NCBI GenBank assembly: GCA_004802705.1
Contig: SGPL01000842.1
Span: 1 to 10,562 of the forward strand
Direction of reading: 5' to 3'
Source of the DNA: Bondarzewia mesenterica
Taxonomy: Eukaryota; Basidiomycota; Agaricomycetes; Russulales; Bondarzewiaceae
Length of the DNA stretch: 10,562 bases
Part shown: in pieces, positions 1 through 7,914 of the stretch
How the letters are laid out: the number at the start of each line of letters is the position of its first letter
Numbering within the stretch: the first letter of the stretch is position 1
Notes under the pieces: model-generated
What the model was told of the DNA's origin: nothing
What the model saw: only the letters and a program-made list of their open reading frames with translations
Databases searched by the model: none
Position numbers and translations under genes: made by a program

Positions 1-1
1 T

Positions 2-1830
2 TCCCAGCACCTGAACAAGACTGGGTGTTGTATAAGGTACTCCGAAGGGAAAGGACGAGGTGTCTTTGGTGAGCAGTTCAACGCCCAATTAATTTATAAA
101 GTTTTTTTTTTTTGACTGTCGAGTCAATCTTGATTCTTCTGCGGGTCAGCATCTCGGACTATACCAGCATGGATCGTCGTGGATATCAGTCCGGTCCTAC
201 TGTTTTCTTCGGAAGAATATGAAGCGCACGGGAAGTATACAGCGCTTGACCACTACACATTCAAGTGGAAAAATGGCAAGATGGCCTTAGCTCTCGGTCT
301 CGGTGCATCTCACTTTTCCACAGGCGCGGTTGTATACTGATATTTTTGTACTTGAAAGGATCGTTGTTTAACCATTCACAGATGCCAAACGTCACCTACA
401 ACATCGATCCATCCACGGAGTCTATCCGTTATACCACGACGCGCCAGATCGAGCCCGACGAGGAGCTCTGTATATTTTACGGGAATAAGCTCTGGTTCAA
501 TCCCGTCGATTGTGCAAACTGTACATCCGATGATGTGAGTGGGGCCGAGGATGGGTGGGGAGGCTTGATTTCTATCGATGACCAGAATGAGACGGTTTCC
601 GGTGATGATGATTGTGTTTTGGATGGAGATCCCAACGAGATTATTCTGGAAGAAGATCTGCCCTTCACTAGGATCAAGTTGGCTCCAGAAGAAGATGAGG
701 AGGAAGATATGGAGTCCATCCGGACGGGTACGTCTCGTTTCACGCGTGCGTGCTCTTCTTCTCATGAATTCCATGACCAGTGCAAGCGTGGGTGATCGAC
801 ATCCCCGATCTACGACATACCACCACTATGCTCAAGTACATTGGCTTTCATTCTCCCTACAATTAGTCAACTGACGCACACACACAGGTGGCTCAAAACA
901 TCCGCTCTCGATACCCCAGCCCTCGCACACCTCAAACGCATTCGCAAATCCCCCACGCATTCCACTCTCCTCCTCTCTACCTCCCCATCAGTACCTATGC
1001 TCCCGTCCGACCCCGACCTTGGGCTCTCAGAACCCTATATGCTTCCCATCCCGCGCACCGCCGCTATCACACAGACTTCGCTGATGCTTAAAAACGCATT
1101 ATGGCCGACGATGTTTGCGCCTCGGCGTAAATACGAACCAGAGCAATGGTCCCGCGCCAAAGTCCGCTGGGCGCAGCGCGCGATGCGGTTCGTCGTGCGG
1201 GAGGCTCGAAAAGCGCGAGACGCGGGCGAGGTTCGTTTCCTATTTGCGCTTTTCGCACTTGATAAAAGTTTAGCAATTAGAAGTACTGATGCGTGGATGA
1301 TTGGCTTGCAGCTCCCAATAGTCTCACACGTTCCTGCGCCCTTCGACGATCCAGACTCGACCCATCCTGGTCCTTCCTTCACCTCACACGACACCCGTAC
1401 ATCCGCCTCGCACCCCCTGCGGCACTCCGTTCTCAACGTCATCCGCCAAGTTGCTGACCACCGCAACAGCATCCTCTCCTCTCCTCCCATGGAGGAAAAC
1501 GTCATTCCCATCGCAGGCGGCGTTCCCACACCGTCGCCGGGACCAGAGATTCGGAACGGACAGCACTATCTGCTCACATCCCTTACGCTCTTCACGACCC
1601 ACGAGCCGTGCATCATGTGTTCAATGGCGCTCCTGCACTCGCGCGTGAAGGAGGTGTTCTATCTCATCCCCATGCAGAAGACTGGGGGTTGCGGTGGCGT
1701 GGCATGTCTCCCGAAGCTCGAGGGCGTGAATCATCGGTTTGGGATAGGCAAGTGGAAGGTGGGGAGCGACGGAGATCAACTTGGAGATCACTTGAAAGAG
1801 CTTCAGGTCGGGGAAGATGTGGATGCATAA
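2..1830 (+). CDS. SET domain-Tad3 fusion: tRNA adenosine deaminase non-catalytic subunit with N-terminal SET domain (5' partial)
   Basis: Exons are 2-68, 150-302, 359-727, 787-835, 888-1230 and 1312-1830. They keep phase and give 499 visible residues plus stop; the 5' end lies outside the window. Visible residues 1-130 are a SET domain: GKGRGVFASRTI, then NHSxxPN (residues 78-83) and a late ELCIFYGN. A Glu/Asp-rich linker with LPFTRIKL follows, then from residue 198 the Tad3 N-terminal region (WVIDIPD, LAHLKRIRK). The deaminase core has a zinc His in HPLRHSV (His365) and two Cys in EPCIMC (Cys427, Cys430). Val367 stands where an active deaminase has Glu, as in Tad3/ADAT3, so this should be the structural partner of Tad2 in making inosine 34 in tRNA anticodons. 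The substrate of the SET domain, if it is active, is unknown; no Cys-rich post-SET module is visible. The Tad3 call is firm, and continuity with SET rests on splice phase without stops. Confidence 0.88.
1231..1311 (+). other. Stop-free, 3n-length intron in the Tad3 part
   Basis: The intron runs from GTTCGT to TTGCAG, is 81 nt long, sits in phase 0 and has no in-frame stop. Removing it joins DAGE to LPIVSHVPAP, the continuity expected in the family. Retaining it would insert 27 mostly hydrophobic residues without breaking the frame, which makes it easy to mistake for coding sequence. Confidence 0.75.
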
Positions 1831-1906
1831 GTAGTAGATATATTGATTTAGACTTGGAAAGTCTGGCTTTGATCATAGCAATCGACATGCATATGCGCGA
1901 CGACAT

Positions 1907-1912
1907 AATAAA
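1907..1912 (+). terminator. Candidate poly(A) signal of the SET-Tad3 gene
   Basis: A canonical AATAAA lies 77 nt after the stop codon, inside an A-rich stretch, in the 221 nt between this gene and the converging malic enzyme gene. Hexamers of this kind are a weak signal in fungi, so this is only a candidate. Confidence 0.35.
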
Positions 1913-2051
1913 AAATAACAAGCATGAGACAAAACAAAATCTACGATGATCCATGGTAGTCCTCAAAAGTACAGAATACCTATACACAGCTCGAACGATG
2001 AAAAGGGAGGAGAAATAGGGTGGGAGTGAATCCTGGTTTACTGCGGGAGGC

Positions 2052-4478
2052 TCACAGCTTGTTCAACTCTGCGCTCGTCTGCGGGTGCCACATCTGCTCT
2101 TTGATATGCGACAGCAGCACGTTATCAGTGACATGGCGCAAATTGGGGGAATTATCGACGTTCTACATTTAGAAAAAGCGCTCGTCAGTGAACCAGCGTT
2201 CAAAAACAATATCGTCCAGAAAAAAAGCGCTCACGGCGTTCTGTGATGCCCTGATGACGGTGAGCGCAATCTGCGCGCTGATATCCCTGATCCGGTCCAG
2301 GCGGGGGTATACCAAGCTCGCAGCGCTCTCCTCTTCGTCCAATGACGTCGCGAGCGCGATAGACGCCTGCTCGACCATTGAATCCGTCACGCGAGATGCC
2401 CTGGAGAGGAGGGTACCGAGGCCGATGCCAGGGAAGATGTACATGTTGTTCCCCTGACCGGGCTCGTAAGTTTTAGCGTTGCGGGTGACGGAGGCGTAAG
2501 GCGATCCCGAGGCGAAGATGACTTTGCCGTTTGTCCTGTTAAACGATGAGTGAGAAGGTGCTTATTGGACGAGGTATGGAGTTGGACAAGTGCTGAGTAC
2601 TGACCATTCGACGGCCTCTTCGTAGTCAACCTCGCTCATGGCTACGGGGTTCGAGAGGGGGAAGATGATGGGACGCTCGTTGTGTGCTGACATTGCGGTG
2701 ATGACGTCTTTATTGAATGCATTCTGAAAAATCATGCACATTCAGAGCATTCAGTTATTATTTCAAATGTTCCTGATGATACTCACGCGAATGGTGCTAA
2801 GGCCGAGAAGAGCGGTCGGCTTCACATAGTTGATGATGTCGACCAGGTTTGTGAGGGGTGGGCCTTCATAGTCAGTCCTGGCGAAGACTGCAATTCCTCT
2901 CAGTAATGTATTACGTCCAGCTAACATTCCACTCACACTTCTTGTGTTCTTGAAGTCCTTGACGGCCTGCCGCGATGAGGCCCTTCGAATCAACAGTCTG
3001 AAATTGTCATTGTCATTCAGCAACTCTTGAGGCGAGAAAGACGGATCAGCGCCTACCCAAATCTGCTTCTTCGCCTCCTCTTCGGACAGCCCCAGGAACT
3101 TGAAGAACGACAGAAGCTGCTTTGCAACACCAGTCCCAGCCGAACCGGCACCGAAGAAGAGAATCCTGTGTTCGGATAACGGGCGACCGGATGCGGCGGA
3201 TGCCAGGCGAGCAGCGTTCATGAAGCCGGACAAAACGACGGCGCCGGTGCCTTGAATCTAAATGGGATACTGATATCAGCAACGACGCGCTCTCGGAGGT
3301 ACAAGACAGACGCACGTCGTCATTAAAGCAGCGGTACTTGTCCCGGAACATGTCGAGGTACCTGAACGCGTTGTCGGTGGAGAAGTCCTCGAACTGGACG
3401 AGGAGGTTGGGGAAGACTTCCTTCATGGCTTCCATGAATTCTTGCATGAACTCGTCCATCTGTCATTGCGGCCGATTTTTACTGTGTCAACGTTGGATTG
3501 GACGCGTGTATTTGCAAGACTCACCTCGGCTACATCAGGACGCGGACGGCGCACGCCAATGTAGAAGGGGTCATCGAGGTATTCCTTGGTGGAAGTTCCG
3601 AGGTCAAGGCAAATTGGGACCTATGAACGCAAAAAAAAAAAAACATGTGTCATGTGCTCGAAAACAAATCAAAGAAAAAAAAATGAAATCTTACGGTAGA
3701 TGTGGGGCGAACTCCTGCACCGGCAATGTACAAGTCGCTGGTGAAGTCAAAACAATCAGAAAACTCTTCAGCTATTAAGAGACTCGTCCTAACAGTTTGC
3801 CGATGCTGATTGGCAGGCCGTTGGCACCCAAGTCGCCCAGGCCAAGAATACGGGACCCTGGTCGCGCGCAATCATATGACAGTCAGCACAAAGGAAGGAA
3901 AAAAAAAAGACGAGCCTGGATGTCCTCACCATCTGTCACGACGGCGATTCTAGCTTCGCGGAGATTAGGCCATGTGGAAAGCACTTCGCGGATGCGGCCC
4001 TTGTCCCCAATGGACACATACAGGCCCTCTGGTCGGCGCCAGATATGTGAGTAATTTTTGCAGGCATCGCCGACCTAAGGGATATCGTGGTCGGCACATC
4101 CGCATCCAAAAAAAAGCGCACTACTCACAGTGGGGGTGTACAAGATGGGGACCATTTCCTGCACGGCGACGAATCCAAGTCTAATGAGTGAGGAAGCACA
4201 AAAAGACGGAAAGTTTCTAGACGCACTGGCATGTTATCGTAGAGCAGGCTGTAGAACATAGAGGGGTCCCTCTCCTTCAAACCGTTGAGGAAGATGTATT
4301 TCTCGAGCCCATTGTTCTTCGAGCGCAGCTGAGCGAGACAGCGGGAGCGATGAGTAGTATTGCAGAAGTTTGGCGGGGCCAACTTGGCAACATTGAACCT
4401 GGCCGCAGCTCTTGAAGCGATGTTGAGTTGGGCTTGCATGCCGTCAACTGGGGTCTTTTTGTCAAGGAGGACAGACAT
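2052..4478 (-). CDS. Malic enzyme (malate dehydrogenase, oxaloacetate-decarboxylating), 13 exons
   Basis: It converts malate to pyruvate and CO2 while reducing NAD or NADP. Exons in transcript order are 4227-4478, 4129-4158, 3930-4074, 3794-3857, 3695-3737, 3525-3620, 3316-3459, 3057-3257, 2937-2997, 2787-2887, 2605-2723, 2235-2535 and 2052-2162; all junctions are GT-AG and in phase. The 555 residues match the family's usual length. Visible motifs are LAQLRSK with LEKYIFL, catalytic Tyr91 in VPILYTPTVG, DGSRILGLGDLGANG, catalytic Lys163 in IGKL, metal ligands Glu234 and Asp235 in FEDF, Asp258 in FNDD, the nucleotide loop GAGSAG (294-299), PLSNP, FASGSPY and NNMYIFPGIGLG. The N-terminus is short, with no convincing mitochondrial presequence, so a cytosolic enzyme is likely. 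Its N-terminal LAPP stretch departs from the usual GLLPP block. NAD versus NADP use cannot be read from sequence. A TATA-like run lies about 120 nt upstream. Confidence 0.95.
4129..4158 (-). other. 30-nt microexon of the malic enzyme gene
   Basis: This exon encodes only EMVPILYTPT, which contains the catalytic tyrosine. The upstream junction is set by homology: a nearer AG (giving LGFVAVQ before EMVP) exists but breaks the frame, whereas the GTGCAG acceptor joins YDNMP directly to EMVPILYTPT. The next junction, to VGDAC, is also in phase 0. Confidence 0.85.
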
Positions 4479-4595
4479 GAACGGCGAAGATTAAATAAGG
4501 GTGGGATATGGAATGAAGCGATTTGCTGATGACTCGAATGGTACGACCGGCTCAAATGGGGATCTCAGACAGCTTGGGGTAGATTTACCACACAA

Positions 4596-4603
4596 TATAT
4601 ATA
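4596..4603 (-). promoter_or_regulatory. TATA-like box of the malic enzyme gene
   Basis: The run TATATATA lies 118-125 nt upstream of the malic enzyme ATG at 4478. That is a plausible place for a core promoter with a 5' UTR of about 90 nt. No transcription start is known, so this is inference. Confidence 0.4.
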
Positions 4604-4657
4604 GGATTGCGGAGACCATATACAAATAGCGATACCGTCCAGGAGTGATGAAAAATA

Positions 4658-4974
4658 TCCGCCTTTCAATGTCAGCTCCAGAACTCCATAGAGCCAGCTA
4701 CTTACTTTCCGTTCCCAGAAGCGAGGCGAGGTCCTCACGAGTTCATGCGGAAAACCTGCAGAGCAGTCAAGGCTATCCGCTTTGCCGCACGGTTACGATA
4801 TGATGCGGAGCGAAGGCCTTGTCTGAGAGCTTTGATTCGCTCAAACTATGTCTCTTCAACAAATGGAACTGTGTTCCTACGTACGCCCATTCTCACTAGC
4901 TCAGCTATCCGCATTTCGCCGGTAACCGGAACCCGTGAACGCGCTCTGTGCTTCTCCGCTTTGCGCACCTCCGG
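4658..4974. repeat. Degenerate TCCGC-TTT elements and a CCGG palindrome
   Basis: Four related elements lie in the same orientation: TCCGCCTTTC (4658), TCCGCTTTGCCGCACGG (4776), TCCGCATTTCGCCGG (4908) and TCCGCTTTGCGCACC (4955). The third runs into the palindrome CCGGTAACCGG (4919-4929). CCG/CGG half-sites are what fungal Zn2Cys6 regulators bind. Their place 180-500 nt upstream of the malic enzyme ATG makes a regulatory role possible, but the copies are imperfect and could be chance. Confidence 0.25.
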
Positions 4975-5385
4975 CACACAGGATCCAAAGATTCAGAAAG
5001 GAGCGTTGGCATGGCCAGGCTTATACAAAACAGGTGGTGGAGGACAGCGTTGGCTTTGAATCATATGCAACTGCACGCCTGTGAAGAAAAAAAACCGGGT
5101 CAGAACGCGGAAACCCGCTTGACTCATCGCACTCTAATTATAAGGGGCAAGGGTCTTCTGACAAGCTGAGTCTAATGCAGCAATGAAGGATAGCTAAAGC
5201 AGAGGAGTCTGAAAGGCATCACAGTATATGATTTTGAGAGGTCAAGTGCTCAGCGCTCATGCACATCATGGGGTGGTCTCAGAGCTGTGGGGTACGCAAC
5301 ACGCCATATGATTGGAAACGTGCACGCAGAATGAGCCCATCCAAGAATCGTATGTCATTCAATCCTGCCTCTACGCCCAACCCCT

Positions 5386-5928
5386 CTACCAGAACGCCTT
5401 CCGCTTTTTTCGGATTTCTCGCACAATCAACTTCTTCTCACCCCACTTGCTCCGTGCCTTTTCGTGCTGAAGATCGAGCTTCTGCGACGCGGTGCGGTGC
5501 GCGCCCGTGGAGAGCTTTGCCATGTAACCGACGAATGTCGCTGTGCAGTTGAATCGCTCTGCCAGTCGACTGCGCGTGTAGTACGCAGGATTCAGCGCCC
5601 GCAGCCGGCGCATTTCTGCGAGGTCCTCGTCGGACATGCGAGGCTTCGGCTCAGCAGATTTGCGGAGTAGCGGAGGAAGCGAGGTGTCTGCAGAAGACGG
5701 CGCTGCAGGTCGCAGAAGTGGCGAAGTGGGGTTTGTGGTGTACGAGAGAGGTGTGGGTGCTGATGGTGGGGGACGGTGAATGAATGTCAAGTCATCCGGC
5801 AGGGATGTGGTGGTCGCTTTTGGGTTGCCCAGCAGCGGGTCAGGCTGACGCATGCGCGGCTTCTCTGGAAGACGAGTAGAGTAAGCGCGACATGAAAAAA
5901 GTCTGAAGGGCAATCGCGTCTTCATCAT
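5386..5928 (-). CDS. Mitochondrial large-subunit ribosomal protein mL58 (Mrpl20 family)
   Basis: A fungal mitoribosome large-subunit protein, 180 aa if it starts at the ATG at 5928, in one exon. The first 17 residues (MMKTRLPFRLFSCRAYS) are basic and lack acidic residues. They look like a mitochondrial presequence, with an R-x-Y/S cleavage context at RAYS. Family blocks follow: DPLLGNPKAT, LPDDLTFIHRPPPSAPTP, SPLLRP, MSDEDLAEMRRLRALNPAYYTRSRLAERFNC and the basic C-terminal end KWGEKKLIVREIRKKRKAFW. The open frame reaches back to an ATG at 6078, but those extra 50 residues (rich in W, D and E) do not resemble a targeting signal, so I take the internal Met-Met. Yeast Mrpl20 is of similar length. 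It has its own spacers on both sides and no operon-like coupling. Confidence 0.9.
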   Translation of the reverse strand: MMKTRLPFRLFSCRAYSTRLPEKPRMRQPDPLLGNPKATTTSLPDDLTFIHRPPPSAPTPLSYTTNPTSPLLRPAAPSSADTSLPPLLRKSAEPKPRMSDEDLAEMRRLRALNPAYYTRSRLAERFNCTATFVGYMAKLSTGAHRTASQKLDLQHEKARSKWGEKKLIVREIRKKRKAFW

Positions 5929-6372
5929 AGCCGTTGAGAATGGTGGAACGCTGTGACTGACGACCAAGGCGTCCCGTCCCCAGTCTAACCAGATGTTCTC
6001 ACGCTCCCATTTCTGGAACTCAACGCCGCCACGTGGGACGTATCGTAAACACGCATATTTGAGTCTCACAGATCCCATCCTATGTTATGGCGTTTTATTA
6101 TGCTGATCATGGCGGTAGTCAGTCTGTTTCTAGCAATCAGCTGAGCATCATTCTACGCGTAATTCGAGGGACTACTGAGAACTATGGAGCAGTGCGATCC
6201 TAGCCCGCTTTACGCCCGCAAATTTATGAGTTTGAAATCTGGCAATTATGCCCAGCTACAGAGGAAGTAATAGTACACGTTGGATGGCATGTGTGAATTA
6301 TCGTCGACGTTCCGTCCTGTACTTACAGCCTCGATTTGGAGGTTATCCGAGCCTATAGAGCGATGACTGGCC
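5929..6372. other. 444-nt spacer: mL58 promoter and GST 3' flank
   Basis: No gene is visible. A CACGTG E-box is at 6030-6035, about 100 nt upstream of the chosen mL58 start, and an ACGCGT hexamer (MluI cell-cycle box type) is at 6155-6160. Both are short enough to occur by chance. No tRNA-like B box or snoRNA box pair was found. Confidence 0.5.
6030..6035. promoter_or_regulatory. CACGTG E-box upstream of mL58
   Basis: This is a perfect bHLH-type palindrome (the Cbf1/Pho4 class in yeasts) just upstream of the mL58 start chosen at 5928. It would be inside coding sequence if the longer frame starting at 6078 were real. The functional role is inferred from position only. Confidence 0.25.
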
Positions 6373-7465
6373 TCAACGCCTCTCCGGAGGAACTAGAATA
6401 CCGGCTTGGGCACCAGGACGCGCGACGATTTTTTCCACCCAAGCCTGATAGCAAAAGATGCATTCTGTCAGTATTTTTATTTACAAATTTCCATCAGCAC
6501 TGGCTCACCTTTACGTGCGGCCACTCGTCCAGCGTCTGCGAAACGGCATAATCATGGAGGCGAACCCTGCAACTCGGTAAGGCCCAATGACCTAAGAAGT
6601 TCGAAAGTTCAAGATGACTTACCAAGGCCATGCGTTCATGTCAGCCAAGCTGTACTTTCCGCGTCCAGGACCAGCGAGGTAATCCCGGTCCTTGAGACGA
6701 ATCTCAAGAACGCCGTACAAGCGCTTCGCCTCGTTTACATAGCCTGTAGGGTTTTTGATATGAGAGCTGATATTTGAGTGAGAAAAACACGCACGTTGCT
6801 TGGCGTAAGGTATGTCTTCGGCCGCGTAATGTGTGAAGAAATGGGCTGTTATTCAAACTGGACGTCAAAATCACTGCCACTTCACCCCACACAAAAGTGG
6901 CCGTATACCTTGGCCTTGCATAGGACCAACACCTCCATGCTGAATTGGTGAGCTCCTCAATTATTCGGCTTATAGATGAGCGAAAAGAAATCATACCACG
7001 AAAAAGATCCACTGCAGCATCTCGCTATAATCGTTGGCCTCCTTGACAGGGTCGAAGGAGAAACGGCGCTCTTTGTCATAATGCTGCTCGAGATACAGCA
7101 GGATCGCAGCTGTCTCAAAGACGTTGAAATTCCCGCGCGAGCGGTCTGTGAGCGTGGGGATGCGCCCGTTCGGGTTCAGCTTGATGAACCATGGCTCCTT
7201 TTGGATGTTCGTCCAGATATCGATTCGGAATACACTGCAGCACGTCGCAGAAATTCGCGTTTCGTGATACGTCAACAGATCGTGTATCGAGGTAGAAAAT
7301 AAGCTAAATCAAAACGAAGATAACATTGAGGGGTTTCTGGACGTACTCATAATCCGGGCCGCCATACGCGAGCTTCAACTCCTCGAGGAACACGCTGACT
7401 TTGTAGCCATTGGGCGTGTTGCCGGTATAAAGCGTAAGAGGCTTCTCGGGCTGAGAGGTTGTCAT
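6373..7465 (-). CDS. Glutathione S-transferase, Ure2p-like class, 7 exons
   Basis: A cytosolic GSH-dependent transferase. Exons in transcript order are 7347-7465, 7000-7234, 6909-6939, 6795-6845, 6623-6743, 6509-6566 and 6373-6444, giving 228 aa, all GT-AG and in phase. The thioredoxin-like half (residues 10-90) carries TPNGYKV with Asn19, the residue that replaces catalytic Tyr/Ser in Ure2p-like enzymes. It also has [18 protein letters not shown] with the cis-Pro (Pro66), and ETAAILLYL at the glutathione Glu-Ser position (here Glu-Thr). The helical half has [17 protein letters not shown], the [12 protein letters not shown] capping region and [14 protein letters not shown]. The frame is open back to 7633, but the added 56 residues match nothing in the family, so the ATG at 7465 is preferred. 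Intron 1 (7235-7346, 112 nt) is about twice as long as the others. Ure2p-type nitrogen control is not implied: there is no prion-like N-terminus. Confidence 0.93.
6744..6794 (-). other. Stop-free, 3n-length intron in the GST gene
   Basis: The intron runs GTGCGT to CTACAG, 51 nt, and interrupts an Arg codon between YAKQ and YVNEAK. Retention would add 17 residues with no stop. The spliced form matches the family better, so I treat it as an intron. Confidence 0.7.
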
Positions 7466-7914
7466 ACTAGTCAAATGGAAGACGTGGGAGATGGATGGTT
7501 TGTGGGCTTGATCGATCAATAGTACGAACAGCCAGGAACAGCCTCCCTTGCTGCTTTTGTATCTTGACCCATGCTCGCTGGGTGGGTATTCACTGACAGT
7601 AGTATGGTAACCCAAGTCGTCAGTCTTCGTCATACAGCGAATAAGAGGATCATGTGATGTTTGCGGAATTATTCAGCGAGAACAAACGAGTTGCTCAGCA
7701 TTGAATATCGAATGCCTGGCCAGATCTGACAGTGGACTTACAAAGTGTCGAAAATCGGCTTAGAGATCACTGTAAACAGTTCTCATAATCTACATACACG
7801 CACGAAAGACCGAAAGCTGTTATACAAGGGAGAAACCTTCTTCGGTCAACAGTCACTGTGCGAAAAGTTACACCAGCAAATGATCTACCTCATAACTCGT
7901 ACCTTGTTGACCAT
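7466..7914. other. 449-nt spacer between old yellow enzyme stop and GST start
   Basis: It should contain the old yellow enzyme 3' flank and the GST promoter, both for - strand transcripts. I see no AATAAA in the sense of the upstream gene, no convincing TATA box and no RNA gene. A TTGACTAGT immediately before the GST ATG only loosely resembles an AP-1/Yap1 site and is not claimed. Confidence 0.5.

Larger units (their letters stand above)
4479..5385. other. 907-nt spacer upstream of malic enzyme and downstream of mL58
   Basis: I find no gene here. It should hold the malic enzyme promoter (left part) and the mL58 3' flank (right part). Visible items are a TATA-like run at 4596-4603, four loose TCCGC-TTT elements between 4658 and 4974, an 11-nt palindrome at 4919-4929 and a small CGGGT/ACCCG inverted repeat near 5095-5117. 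A 104-codon open frame at 4745-5059 has no recognisable domain, and I do not call it a gene. Confidence 0.6.

Noticed and set aside
376..774. Antisense open frames over the SET exon (376-774) and other genes
   Set aside because: They are shadows of the coding strand with no domain content of their own.
841..887. Reading the 841-1830 frame as one long exon starting in an ORF of its own
   Set aside because: The 47 nt before WLKTS are the tail of intron 836-887; splicing MLK to WLKTS restores the Tad3 block, and the earlier exon 787-835 supplies WVIDIPD.
3632..3910. Poly(A)/poly(T) runs (3632-3644, 3674-3682, about 3897-3908) as possible retrotransposon tails
   Set aside because: They lie inside malic enzyme introns, where on the sense strand they are pyrimidine tracts; no target-site duplications or element bodies are seen.
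4745..5059. 104-codon open frame in the malic enzyme upstream spacer
   Set aside because: Arginine-rich with no recognisable domain, no splice-linked neighbours and no homologous motif; open frames of this size are expected by chance here.
4640..5290. C/D-box snoRNA-like hexamers (TGATGA near 4527 and 4645, ATGATGT on the - strand near 5266)
   Set aside because: No properly spaced CTGA box with a terminal stem was found for any of them.
5929..6078. N-terminal extension of mL58 to the ATG at 6078
   Set aside because: The added 50 residues are rich in Trp, Asp and Glu and would bury the clear mitochondrial presequence that starts at Met-Met (5928).
7466..7633. N-terminal extension of the GST to 7633
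   Set aside because: The 56 extra residues match no part of the GST fold; the family start fits [16 protein letters not shown] at 7465.
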